Of a stretch of DNA of 64,000 nt, positions 1 through 8,327 are shown piece after piece. The notes beneath the pieces are model-generated. The model made no database searches and was not told the DNA's origin. It saw nothing but the letters and a program-made list of their open reading frames with translations. The DNA is from Lachnoclostridium sp. An181 (GTDB lineage Bacteria; Bacillota; Clostridia; Lachnospirales; Lachnospiraceae): positions 124,001 through 188,000 of the forward strand of contig NZ_NFKJ01000001.1 of NCBI RefSeq assembly GCF_002160325.1, read 5' to 3'. Each line of letters opens with the position of its first letter. Positions within the stretch are counted from its first letter, which is position 1. Both the position numbers and the translations under genes were made by a program.

Positions 1-84
1 AAATTTCTCTGTTCTGCGTATAATTAAACTCTTTTCTTCCCATAATTTTCCCTCTTCCACTCATGCTTTTCCTGATTTTAAGGC

Positions 85-130
85 AAAAAGAGGGAGTTAC
101 ACAGCCTCTGCCGTGCAAAACCCTCTTTTT
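85..130. terminator. Bidirectional terminator after asd
   Basis: AAAAAGAGGG at 85-94 pairs with CCCTCTTTTT at 121-130, and a partly paired region lies between. It sits just past the asd stop on the minus strand and has T runs on both sides. Positions 1-84 to its left show no gene that I can support. Confidence 0.6.
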
Positions 131-133
131 CAT

Positions 134-1219
134 TTATTTTTCCTTGATATATCCTTTTGCGACAAGTGTCTCCGCACAGAGAACTGCTCCGCCGGCTGCT
201 CCTCTCACTGTGTTATGGGAGAGCCCCACAAACTTGTAATCGTACACTGTATCTTCCCTGAGGCGTCCAACAGAGATTCCCATTCCATTCTCAAAATCAA
301 CGTCCAGTTTTACCTGCGGACGATTGTCTTCTTCCATGTACTGGATAAACTGTTTCGGTGCACTTGGAAGCTCCAGCTCCTGCGGAAGACCTTTGAAGTT
401 TACCAGTTTTTCGATCAACTGCTCTTTTGACGGTTTCTTTGCAAATTTTACAAATACGGCTGCAGTATGCCCATTGAGCACAGGCACACGGATACACTGT
501 GTGGTGATGACCGGTCCCTCAGCTTTTTCAATTTTTCCATCCACAACTTTTCCCCAGATCCTAAGCGGCTCCTGCTCACTCTTTTCTTCTTCTCCGCCGA
601 TGAACGGGATGATATTTTCCACCATCTCCGGCCAGTCCTGGAATGTCTTTCCTGCTCCGGAAATCGCTTGATAAGTTGTTGCCACTACTTCCACAGGCTC
701 AAACTCTTTCCACGCTGTCAGAACAGGTGCATAACTTTGAATGGAACAGTTTGGTTTTACTGCAACAAATCCGCGGTTTGTTCCAAGGCGTTTTTTCTGT
801 GCTTCGATCACCTCAAAGTGTTCCGGATTGATTTCCGGAATGACCATCGGCACGTCCGGGGTCCAGCGGTGCGCGCTGTTGTTGGACACAACCGGAGTCT
901 CTGTTTTTGCATAAGCATCCTCAATTGCTCTGATCTCCTCTTTTGTCATATCCACTGCACTGAATACAAAATCAACGCCGGATGCCACCTTTTCGATTTC
1001 ATTGACATTCGCCACAACCAGATTTTTGACACCTTCCGGCATTGGTGTCTGCATTTTCCATCTGCCTCCCACTGCCTCCTCATAAGTCTTTCCTGCAGAT
1101 CTTGGGCTTGCGGCAACTGTTACAACTTCAAACCAAGGATGGTTCTCCAAAAGAGAGATAAATCTTTGTCCTACCATTCCTGTCGCTCCCAAAATACCTA
1201 CTCTTAATTTTTTTTCCAT
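134..1219 (-). CDS. asd: Aspartate-semialdehyde dehydrogenase
   Basis: Converts aspartyl-4-phosphate to aspartate semialdehyde with NADPH, the branch point to lysine/diaminopimelate, threonine and methionine. The 361-aa protein starts with the Rossmann motif GILGATGMVGQR. It carries the catalytic cysteine in PNCSIQ and the substrate-binding SGAGKTFQDWP segment. The sequence style resembles the long (archaeal/fungal-like) ASADH branch rather than the E. coli type. The ATG has an upstream purine-rich GGAGAGAG site. It lies 21 bp downstream of argH and is probably co-transcribed with it, giving an amino-acid biosynthesis pair. Identification is firm; the subfamily placement is from memory of family motifs. 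Confidence 0.95.
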   Translation of the reverse strand: MEKKLRVGILGATGMVGQRFISLLENHPWFEVVTVAASPRSAGKTYEEAVGGRWKMQTPMPEGVKNLVVANVNEIEKVASGVDFVFSAVDMTKEEIRAIEDAYAKTETPVVSNNSAHRWTPDVPMVIPEINPEHFEVIEAQKKRLGTNRGFVAVKPNCSIQSYAPVLTAWKEFEPVEVVATTYQAISGAGKTFQDWPEMVENIIPFIGGEEEKSEQEPLRIWGKVVDGKIEKAEGPVITTQCIRVPVLNGHTAAVFVKFAKKPSKEQLIEKLVNFKGLPQELELPSAPKQFIQYMEEDNRPQVKLDVDFENGMGISVGRLREDTVYDYKFVGLSHNTVRGAAGGAVLCAETLVAKGYIKEK

Positions 1220-1240
1220 TGTTTCACTCTCTCCTTTATT

Positions 1241-2620
1241 TTAATTTTTCTTCAGATATTCTTGTTCTATTTTTATCACATATTCCATGGCCTCTTCTCC
1301 CGGAGCACCGATGGTATTGCGTTTATCCACACAAGTTTCCAGGCTCACTGCTTCATAGATATCTTCCTCAAAAACAGGGGAGATCTCTTTGAATTCACTC
1401 ATTCCAAGCTCCTCGATCGCCTTTCCCTCTTCTATACAGTACAAAACAAGACGTCCGATGATCCCATGGGCATCCCGAAATGGGACTCCGCGGTTGACAA
1501 GATAGTCCGCCGCATCCGTTGCGTTCGTAAACCCGTTCTTTGCACTGTCGGCCATAACATCTTTTTGAAATTTCATCGTCTCCAGCATGCCCGTGAACAG
1601 AGACAAGCATCCTTTCACTGTATCAATGGCGTCAAATACAAACTCTTTATCCTCCTGCATATCTTTGTTGTATGCAAGCGGAATTCCTTTCATCGTAGTG
1701 AGCAAAGATGTCAGTGCTCCGTAGACGCGCCCGGTCTTGCCTCTCACCAGTTCTGCGATATCGGGATTTTTTTTCTGAGGCATGATACTGCTGCCTGTAC
1801 TGTAGGCATCGTCAATCTCCACAAATTGATATTCATTGGAATTCCAGATAATGACTTCCTCTGAAAACCGGCTCAGATGCATCATCACCGTGGATAACGC
1901 ACTCAAAAGTTCGATCAGATAATCCCTGTCCGAGACTGAATCCATACTGTTAAGCGTTGGTCCCGCAAACTCAAGAAGTTCTGCAGTGTATGTTCTGTCC
2001 AGAGGATAGGTTGTTCCTGCAAGAGCACCTGATCCCAAAGGACAGTAATTCATCCGTTCATAAATATCGGACATCCTTCCTCTGTCTCTTTTGAACATCT
2101 CAAAATAAGCTCCAAGGTGGTGCGCCAGCGTGATCGGCTGTGCCTTCTGCAGGTGCGTGAAACCTGGCATATACGTTTTTATATGCTCCTTCATCAGTCT
2201 TAAAAGAACTTCAAGCATTCTCTTTAAAAGGCAGTCAATCTCTTTAATCTCGTCTCTTGTATATAATTTCATATCCAGGGCAACCTGGTCATTTCTGCTT
2301 CTTCCTGTGTGAAGTTTCTTTCCAGGCTCCCCGATCCTTTCTATCAACACTGCCTCCACAAAACTGTGAATGTCTTCATACTGTTCTGTGATCGTCAGTT
2401 TTCCTGTCTTTACGTCCTCTGCAATTCCATCCAGACCATCCAGAATCGCCTGTTCTTCCTCTTTTGTCAAAATCTTTTGTTTTGCAAGCATCTTTACATG
2501 TGCTTTGCTGCCCCTGATGTCCTGCTCGTAGAACTTCTGATCAAAAGAAATCGATGCGTTGAACTGATAGACAAGCTTATCCGTCTCTTTCGTAAAACGG
2601 CCGCCCCATAACTGTGCCAT
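1241..2620 (-). CDS. argH: Argininosuccinate lyase
   Basis: Cleaves argininosuccinate to arginine and fumarate, the last step of arginine synthesis. The 459-aa length is typical. The fumarase/aspartase superfamily signature [12 protein letters not shown] is present, as are the N-terminal MAQLWGGRF start and the [10 protein letters not shown] segment. The start is supported by GAGGAG 5 bp upstream. argG is not in this window. The gene is followed closely by asd on the same strand. Confidence 0.97.
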   Translation of the reverse strand: MAQLWGGRFTKETDKLVYQFNASISFDQKFYEQDIRGSKAHVKMLAKQKILTKEEEQAILDGLDGIAEDVKTGKLTITEQYEDIHSFVEAVLIERIGEPGKKLHTGRSRNDQVALDMKLYTRDEIKEIDCLLKRMLEVLLRLMKEHIKTYMPGFTHLQKAQPITLAHHLGAYFEMFKRDRGRMSDIYERMNYCPLGSGALAGTTYPLDRTYTAELLEFAGPTLNSMDSVSDRDYLIELLSALSTVMMHLSRFSEEVIIWNSNEYQFVEIDDAYSTGSSIMPQKKNPDIAELVRGKTGRVYGALTSLLTTMKGIPLAYNKDMQEDKEFVFDAIDTVKGCLSLFTGMLETMKFQKDVMADSAKNGFTNATDAADYLVNRGVPFRDAHGIIGRLVLYCIEEGKAIEELGMSEFKEISPVFEEDIYEAVSLETCVDKRNTIGAPGEEAMEYVIKIEQEYLKKN

Positions 2621-2655
2621 GGCAACTCCTCTTTTCTCAAAAATGTACGAATCTT

Positions 2656-2684
2656 AGTTTAGCATACCCATTTCCCATTGTCCA
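2656..2684 (-). promoter_or_regulatory. Putative argH-asd promoter
   Basis: On the minus strand a TGGACA -35 (2684-2679) and a TAAACT -10 (2661-2656) are separated by 17 bp. A TG lies one base before the -10 (extended -10). It lies about 36 bp upstream of the argH start. No argR-type operator was identified. Confidence 0.5.
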
Positions 2685-2725
2685 GATTTTATCGCTTTAA
2701 TTTACAAAAATGCAAAATTCCACCC

Positions 2726-4156
2726 CTACACAACATATCGAAACGGCTGTAGCAAAAGACCCACAATATACATCGCTGCTTTTTTTAAAAACGGGATGTT
2801 CTCAACCTCAACATGCTCTGGGACCTCATACTCTTTCTCATTGACCACTTTTCTGCTGTCATGTTTAAACTCTTCCATATGTCCTTCCAGCTCATTTGCC
2901 AGCCTTTTGCTTTTTACCACAAGCATTACTTCTGTGTCCATATAAGTGCTGCGCAGATCCATATTGTAAGAGCCCACGATGGAAATCTCTGAGTCGATGA
3001 CCATACTTTTTCCATGCATGGAGGTTCCTCCATCATACTCATAAATCTGCATTCCCGTCCCTACAACATCCTTTTTATTCCAAAGGTAATCGCTCGATGC
3101 CACAAAATTGTCTCCATTTTCCACGGAATTTATGACAATCTCTGCCTTTGGCACAGACGACTTCACCTCTTTTAATTGTTGGTACATATAGTCATTACAG
3201 ACAATATACGGTGTGTGAATCTGTACACTTTCTTTTGCCTGTTTCATCAGATCACAAAGATTCGCGAACACTTTTGGCTCTTTCCCGTAAATCCCTGTAG
3301 GATTGGCAACAAGTTTGATTCCATCTGTTTCATATGTTTTGTTTTTATAATAGTTCGACTCTTCAAACAAGTGCGGATGCTCTTTTTTTATTTTGTCGTA
3401 CCGTTCCTCCAGCTCTTTTCGCATGGCTTTAACTTCCTTTTCTTCTGCAAGGTCGCTGTCATCATGAAAAAGTTTGCACTCCTCCATATTCCACACTTCA
3501 TCAAAATATGACTCCACCTCATAGAGGGAACTTTTGTTCTTAGGCTGTCCGTGATTTTCATTGTAGATCAGCACTTCCCTGTCATGGCTTTTACTCTTTG
3601 CCTTGTACTCACCGATAAAATAATCGAACATATTCCTTCCGCCGAGAATATATCCGATATCATCCACGATCACATATTTATCATGCATTCTTCCCTGCAA
3701 TTTCCACGGCATTGCCAGATTGATCGGATTGTATATCTTCATTTCCACGTTTGGATAGGAAGAAAGCGCATAGAAAAGTTCCTCCCCTTCCATGCGCAAA
3801 AATCCGCTGATTCCATCCACAAGAATACTGATTTTCACGTCTTCCTTGGCCTTTTCCTGCAGAACTGCCATTATGTCTTTTGTACTCTGTCCTGGCCTCA
3901 TGTCAAAAGTGGAAATGATGATCCTTTTCTTTGCCATATTCAAAAGGCGGATTCGTTCATCCCAGGCACTCTGATTGGTCTCCAGCAGCATTGCCCTGTC
4001 TTTTACTCCCTCTTGGGCAGCAAAAGAAGAAAGATCAAACGACTCCACATTCGTAATCTTTCGATATCTTGCAAATGGAATCATGGCGCCCGCGAGATAA
4101 AGCACTATCACAAAAATTACATATAAATACCACTGTCTTTTGAAATGTCTTTTCAT
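2726..4156 (-). CDS. Phospholipase D-like / cardiolipin synthase-like membrane protein
   Basis: A 476-aa protein of the phospholipase D superfamily. It has one N-terminal membrane segment (about residues 9-28) followed by two HKD-type half-sites, HDKYVIVDDIGYILGGRN and HGKSMVIDSEISIVGSYNMD. The usual lysine and aspartate spacing H-x-K-x4-D is kept in both. It lacks the two-helix N-terminus of classical Cls (compare the gene at 20076-21653), so it may be a phosphatidyltransferase or a phosphodiesterase with another substrate. I chose the ATG at 4156, not the longer frame at 4210, because AGGAGG lies 6 bp upstream. That start is 8 bp after queH, so the two are probably co-transcribed. Confidence 0.82.
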   Translation of the reverse strand: MKRHFKRQWYLYVIFVIVLYLAGAMIPFARYRKITNVESFDLSSFAAQEGVKDRAMLLETNQSAWDERIRLLNMAKKRIIISTFDMRPGQSTKDIMAVLQEKAKEDVKISILVDGISGFLRMEGEELFYALSSYPNVEMKIYNPINLAMPWKLQGRMHDKYVIVDDIGYILGGRNMFDYFIGEYKAKSKSHDREVLIYNENHGQPKNKSSLYEVESYFDEVWNMEECKLFHDDSDLAEEKEVKAMRKELEERYDKIKKEHPHLFEESNYYKNKTYETDGIKLVANPTGIYGKEPKVFANLCDLMKQAKESVQIHTPYIVCNDYMYQQLKEVKSSVPKAEIVINSVENGDNFVASSDYLWNKKDVVGTGMQIYEYDGGTSMHGKSMVIDSEISIVGSYNMDLRSTYMDTEVMLVVKSKRLANELEGHMEEFKHDSRKVVNEKEYEVPEHVEVENIPFLKKAAMYIVGLLLQPFRYVV

Positions 4157-4164
4157 CTTTCCTC

Positions 4165-4788
4165 CTATTTTTTTATTTCCTTCATCCTGTCGCGGTATGA
4201 GAACTCGCACCCACAGTAATCCTGCCGATAAAGTCCGTACTCTTTTGAGAGTTCAATCGAGCGCTTGTATCCGTTTTTCTTCTTGAAATCAGACGGAAGA
4301 TAGGCAATTGCAAGTTCATTCGCTATCTTCTGTCCAATTTCATTGAGTTTCTGAGCATTTTTCATAGGACTGATGCTCAATGTAGTCGTAAAATAATCCA
4401 TACCACATTCTTTTGCTATCTCTCCGGCCTGTCTTAGTCTCAGTTCATAACAGCGGAAACACCGCTCGCCGCCTTCTTTTGCCTGCTCCAGCCCTCTGGA
4501 AATTTCCATAAACTTTTCTCTGTCATAGTTTCCTGCAATAAATGATATGGGATGTTTCACCTTCATACTCTCGATCAAAGTCTGTTGCTCTAAAATCCGT
4601 TTTGTATATTCGCTTTCCGGAAAAATATTGGGATTGTAGTAAAATACGGTTATCCGGAAATACTGGGATAGATATTCCAGCACATAACTGCTGCAAGGCG
4701 CACAGCAGCTGTGCAGCAGAAGGCTTGGCACTCTGTCCTCTTTTCTTATATTATCAAGTAGTTTTTCCAATTCTTTCTGGTAATTCAT
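4165..4788 (-). CDS. queH: Epoxyqueuosine reductase QueH
   Basis: QueH (DUF208) reduces epoxyqueuosine to queuosine in tRNA and is the non-homologous replacement for QueG. The 207-aa protein has the adjacent cysteine pair in LLHSCCAPC near residue 30. It also has a second pair, CFRCYELR, which fits the metal/FeS ligand pattern of the family, and a late DYCGCEFS segment. The ATG at 4788 is preceded by AAGGAG at about 11 bp; the open frame runs further upstream but without a good site. It is divergent from the ABC transporter genes that start at 4916. Confidence 0.92.
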   Translation of the reverse strand: MNYQKELEKLLDNIRKEDRVPSLLLHSCCAPCSSYVLEYLSQYFRITVFYYNPNIFPESEYTKRILEQQTLIESMKVKHPISFIAGNYDREKFMEISRGLEQAKEGGERCFRCYELRLRQAGEIAKECGMDYFTTTLSISPMKNAQKLNEIGQKIANELAIAYLPSDFKKKNGYKRSIELSKEYGLYRQDYCGCEFSYRDRMKEIKK

Positions 4789-4915
4789 ATTCCAGGGTTC
4801 TCCTTTATGTAAACTTATTCTATTATACCCCTCCCTGTACATACACAGCAAGCACACTTTTCTTATATTTTCATAAACTAGATGTAGATACCAAAACAAG
4901 AAACGGAGGCTTTCC

Positions 4916-5689
4916 ATGGAACCACTGTTGGAATTAAAACATGTGTCCTATTCTTACCATACCCCGGAAGGCGAAACCGCTGCTCTTAAAAACATCACAT
5001 TTTCAGTTGCGCCAGGAGAATTCACCGCTATCGTGGGACCGTCCGGATGCGGCAAATCCACACTTTTGTCGGTCATTGCCGGATTGATACCAGCTGAATC
5101 CGGCGATATTTTTTTTAATGGCAGACCTTTAAAAGAAAGCTCTACCAATATCGGCTATATGCTTCAGCAGGACCAGCTCTTCGAGTGGCGCAACATCTAC
5201 CACAATGTGTTGCTCGGTCTGGAAATCCAGCATATGCTAACAGCAAAAACAAAACAGTATGCAAAAGACCTTTTGAAAACTTACGGTCTGGAGCAATTTG
5301 AAAATTCCAGGCCGTCTGAACTTTCCGGAGGTATGCGACAAAGAGCTGCCTTGATCCGCACCTTGATCCTGGAGCCTGAACTCCTTCTTCTGGATGAACC
5401 TTTTTCTGCACTTGACTATCAGACAAGACTGTCCGTCGGCGATGATATCGGGCAGATTATACGCAGGGAAAAGAGGACTGCCATTCTGGTCACACATGAT
5501 TTGTCAGAGGCCGTCAGTCTTGCAGACCGCGTCATTGTACTGACAAAAAGACCGGCCATCATCCGCCAGACCATTCCGGTCTTCTTTGACCTTGACAACG
5601 ATACACCGCTGAACCGGAGGAATGCCCCTGAATTCAAGTATTATTTTAATCAAATCTGGAAGGAGCTGAACGATGATGGAAGTGATTAG
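4916..5689 (+). CDS. ABC transporter ATP-binding protein (SsuB/TauB/ThiZ type)
   Basis: A 257-aa ATPase of an importer in the nitrate/taurine/sulfonate/thiamine-precursor group. Walker A is GPSGCGKST, the signature is LSGGMRQR, and Walker B is LLLLDEPFSALD followed by the switch histidine in LVTHDLSEA. The C-terminal part matches the SsuB/TauB style. The ATG has CGGAGG about 7 bp upstream. It overlaps the permease gene by 17 bp, so the two are translationally coupled. No substrate-binding protein lies next to them, so the substrate cannot be named; pyrimidine precursor, sulfonate or taurine are all possible. Confidence 0.9.
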   Translation: MEPLLELKHVSYSYHTPEGETAALKNITFSVAPGEFTAIVGPSGCGKSTLLSVIAGLIPAESGDIFFNGRPLKESSTNIGYMLQQDQLFEWRNIYHNVLLGLEIQHMLTAKTKQYAKDLLKTYGLEQFENSRPSELSGGMRQRAALIRTLILEPELLLLDEPFSALDYQTRLSVGDDIGQIIRREKRTAILVTHDLSEAVSLADRVIVLTKRPAIIRQTIPVFFDLDNDTPLNRRNAPEFKYYFNQIWKELNDDGSD

Positions 5690-6473
5690 CAACACCCACA
5701 AACATTACCTGAAAAGTCTGCGAAGACATCGTTTCATTGTACGGATATGCAGGTGTCTGATCCTGGTTCTTTTTCTTGGGTTGTGGGAATTCGCTGCCAT
5801 GACCGGAATGATCGATTCCTTCATCTTCAGCAGTCCGAGAAAAATAGCGCTTTGTTTTTGGTCTATGGTGGAGGATAAGAGTATTTTTCTCCACATCGGC
5901 GTCACCTTGTATGAAACTCTCATCAGTTTTGCCCTTGTCATCATCTTCAGCATTTTGGCAGCCACCATTTTGTGGTTTTTTCCAAAACTATCCGAGATTC
6001 TGGAACCATACCTGGTTGTCCTTAACAGTCTTCCAAAATCTGCTCTCGCCCCTCTTCTGATCGTATGGCTCGGAGCAAACACAACGACCATCATCGTAGC
6101 CGGAATGTCTGTGGCAGTGTTTGGAAGTATTTTAAATCTTTACACAAGTTTCCAGAGGATCAGCAAAGAAAAAATCAAATTAATCTACACTCTTGGCGGA
6201 AACCGCGGGCATGCCATGACAAAGGTCATCCTGCCGGCCTCCGTTCCTTCTATCATAAGCAGTATGAAGGTCAATATTGGACTGTGCCTTGTGGGAGTGA
6301 TCATCGGTGAATTCATCGGGGCCAGACAGGGACTTGGTTATCTCATCATCTACTCTTCCCAGGTATTTAAACTCGATTGGCTGATCATGTCCATTATCAT
6401 CCTATGTATCATTGCCATGGTGTTGTATCAGCTCATCTCCATCCTGGAAAAATGGTGCAAAAAGAAATTTTAA
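5673..6473 (+). CDS. ABC transporter permease (SsuC/TauC/ThiX type)
   Basis: A 266-aa inner membrane permease with about six hydrophobic helices. It has the cytoplasmic EAA-like loop around GGNRGHAMTKVILPASVPSI that docks the ATPase. It belongs to the same importer as the upstream ATP-binding gene and overlaps its end; AAGGAG lies before the ATG at 5673. The following gene is a regulator 136 bp away. No binding-protein gene is present on either side, so this importer is either completed elsewhere or uses a distant binding protein. Confidence 0.9.
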   Translation: MMEVISNTHKHYLKSLRRHRFIVRICRCLILVLFLGLWEFAAMTGMIDSFIFSSPRKIALCFWSMVEDKSIFLHIGVTLYETLISFALVIIFSILAATILWFFPKLSEILEPYLVVLNSLPKSALAPLLIVWLGANTTTIIVAGMSVAVFGSILNLYTSFQRISKEKIKLIYTLGGNRGHAMTKVILPASVPSIISSMKVNIGLCLVGVIIGEFIGARQGLGYLIIYSSQVFKLDWLIMSIIILCIIAMVLYQLISILEKWCKKKF

Positions 6474-6609
6474 TATGGTAATATATGGAAAATTTTAACA
6501 ATTTCCCGTTTATTTGGCTACTATCAGTTGTTAATTTAAAATCTAATTTTGTTATACTCATATTTTCCTATAACTGATACAATATATACAGTAGGGAGTG
6601 GACAGAAAT

Positions 6610-6945
6610 ATGAAGAATTTGAAAGACTTGCGGCTGGCGCGCGGTTTGAGCCAACAGCGGCTGGCAGACCAACTGCATTTAAGTCAGCAATCCATCTATA
6701 AATATGAAAACGATTTGTCTGAACCGGGAATTGAAATTTTAAAAAATATTGCCGATTTTTTTGATACCTCTGTAGACTATCTTATCGAGTATACAGACTG
6801 CCCGAGAAAATACGACACCTTCAATGAAACGGATTTAAACACCCAAGAGCTGGAGCATATGCGGATGTACCGTCTTCTGCCTCCGGATGTCCGTTCTGAT
6901 TTTGATTCTCTGATGGAAAAATATGTAAGGGAGGATGATGCCTAA
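6610..6945 (+). CDS. XRE-family transcriptional regulator
   Basis: A 111-aa DNA-binding protein. The N-terminal helix-turn-helix of the Cro/C1 type spans about residues 3-57 (LRLARGLSQQRLADQLHLSQ then SIYKYENDLSEP). A short C-terminal region follows that may mediate dimerisation. I place the start at the ATG at 6610, which has GGGAG about 11 bp upstream, rather than the in-frame GTG at 6598, which lies within that site. It follows the ABC importer on the same strand, but the 136-bp gap makes an independent promoter likely. Target genes are unknown. Confidence 0.88.
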   Translation: MKNLKDLRLARGLSQQRLADQLHLSQQSIYKYENDLSEPGIEILKNIADFFDTSVDYLIEYTDCPRKYDTFNETDLNTQELEHMRMYRLLPPDVRSDFDSLMEKYVREDDA

Positions 6946-6957
6946 GGTCATCCTCCC
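6929..6957 (+). terminator. Terminator overlapping the end of the XRE gene
   Basis: GGGAGGATGA (6929-6938) pairs perfectly with TCATCCTCCC (6948-6957). The loop contains the XRE gene's TAA stop. The T-rich tail that follows is modest. Confidence 0.65.
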
Positions 6958-7003
6958 TATCTTTATATTCATTCATAAATATAAAAAAATCACGCTCATT
7001 TCC

Positions 7004-7031
7004 TTGATTTCCTTTTTAGAACCTTTATAAT
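7004..7031 (+). promoter_or_regulatory. Putative promoter of the 75-aa gene
   Basis: TTGATT (7004-7009), a 16-bp spacer and TATAAT (7026-7031) lie about 60 bp upstream of the ATG at 7090. Confidence 0.5.
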
Positions 7032-7089
7032 AGAACTTATCATGTGCCGAAAATTCAGCGGCTGCTTATCAGGGAGGTAGTTATCAATT

Positions 7090-7317
7090 ATGAAAAAATC
7101 AGAATTTCAAAAATTATATCCTGCACTTGTAAACAGAGCAAAACAGGAAGCACTTGCAGAACTCGAAAAATCTTTCGCACAGGTTCTCTCCGGAAAGGAA
7201 AGTCCGGAAGAACGCATGGCAAAAATGTCCGGAATTGCACTTTCCGTTTCTTTCCATGCATCTTCCCAGCTCATTTACGATGCTCTTTTAAACATGGGAC
7301 TTTTGGAAGAAGATTAA
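7090..7317 (+). CDS. Hypothetical 75-aa protein
   Basis: I do not recognise this family. The protein is soluble, mixed-charge and mostly helical by composition: an N-terminal stretch rich in Lys, Glu and Ala, then a hydrophobic segment around GIALSVSFHASSQLIYDALL. It is supported as a real gene by GGGAGG about 10 bp before the ATG, a good upstream promoter, and a terminator 13 bp after the stop. It is monocistronic, between an XRE regulator and the convergent metA. Confidence 0.7.
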   Translation: MKKSEFQKLYPALVNRAKQEALAELEKSFAQVLSGKESPEERMAKMSGIALSVSFHASSQLIYDALLNMGLLEED

Positions 7318-7329
7318 AAATGCAAATAA

Positions 7330-7369
7330 GGAAGATACTGTCAGGAGAGATTCTCTCCGGGTATCTTCC
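7330..7369. terminator. Shared terminator between the 75-aa gene and metA
   Basis: GGAAGATAC (7330-7338) pairs with GTATCTTCC (7361-7369). A nested GGAGAG/CTCTCC helix lies inside. T-rich sequence flanks both sides, so it can serve both converging genes. Confidence 0.8.
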
Positions 7370-7384
7370 TTTTATTTTTGAAAT

Positions 7385-8305
7385 CTAAAACGGGGTTCCT
7401 TCCAGATCATACGGGGTTGTCTGATATACATAATAATTCAGCCAGTTCGTGTAGAGGTTGTTCGCATGCGCTCTCCAGCGAAGCAATGGCTTTTGTGTCT
7501 CGTCATCACCCGGATAATAATTCTTTGGCATCTCTACATCGTCCCGCTTTCCTTTATCCCTCATATATTCATTGTGTAAAGTCATCCTGTCATATTCCGG
7601 ATGTCCCATGACAAAAATCTGCCTGCCCTCTTTTGCCATGGCAAGGAACACGCCTGCCTCCTTTGATTCAGCAAGGATCATAATGTCTTTTACTTCTTCA
7701 ATCTTCTCTTTTGAAACCGTTGTGTGCCTGGAGTGCGGTGCCAGAAACACATCGTCAAATCCTCGCACAAGTGGAATCCTTCTGTTTTGCACTTTGTGCT
7801 CAAATAATCCAAAGAGTTTCTTTGGCAAAACTTCTTTCTGAATCCCATAATGATAATAAAGTGCTGCCTGAGCTCCCCAGCAGATGTGAAATGTGGATGT
7901 GACATTAGTTTTTGTCCATTCCATGATCCTTGTCAGCTCCTGCCAGTAATCCACTTTCTCAAACTCCAGCAGCTCCACCGGCGCACCGGTGATAATGAAA
8001 CCATCAAATCTCTCCTGACTGATTTTCTCAAACGGCACATAAAACTTATTCAAATGACTGATAGATGTGTTCTTAGATTCGTGACTTGACATATTCACAA
8101 AAATCACGTCAACTTGGAGAGGGGTATTGGACAGAGAGCGCAGAATCTGCAGCTCTGTATCTTCTTTCAGAGGCATCAGATTCAAAAGTCCGATTTTGAT
8201 CGGTCGGATATCCTGATGCGTCGCCCTGTGCTCATCCATCACAAATATATTTTCTTTTTCCAGTATCTCTCTTACCGGCAAATCATTTTGCACTCTGATT
8301 GGCAT
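7385..8305 (-). CDS. metA: Homoserine O-acetyltransferase (MetA family)
   Basis: Activates homoserine by O-acylation for methionine synthesis. The 306-aa length is typical. The catalytic cysteine is Cys142 in FHICWGAQAA, and the His/Glu pair lies in VMGHPEYD. At position 111, in TGAPVELLEF, there is a glutamate. In this family Glu111 favours acetyl-CoA whereas Gly111 (E. coli) favours succinyl-CoA, so acetyl transfer is inferred. AAGGAG lies upstream of the ATG. It starts 22 bp after the AI-2E-type permease gene and is probably in the same transcript. No SAM or T-box element was found directly in front of it. Confidence 0.93.
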   Translation of the reverse strand: MPIRVQNDLPVREILEKENIFVMDEHRATHQDIRPIKIGLLNLMPLKEDTELQILRSLSNTPLQVDVIFVNMSSHESKNTSISHLNKFYVPFEKISQERFDGFIITGAPVELLEFEKVDYWQELTRIMEWTKTNVTSTFHICWGAQAALYYHYGIQKEVLPKKLFGLFEHKVQNRRIPLVRGFDDVFLAPHSRHTTVSKEKIEEVKDIMILAESKEAGVFLAMAKEGRQIFVMGHPEYDRMTLHNEYMRDKGKRDDVEMPKNYYPGDDETQKPLLRWRAHANNLYTNWLNYYVYQTTPYDLEGTPF

Positions 8306-8327
8306 TTCAATTCTCCTTTTCTCTTTC

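Noticed and set aside
467-1207. 246-codon plus-strand frame inside asd
   Set aside because: Antisense to a certain gene; composition (many Cys, His, Phe) is typical of a shadow frame.
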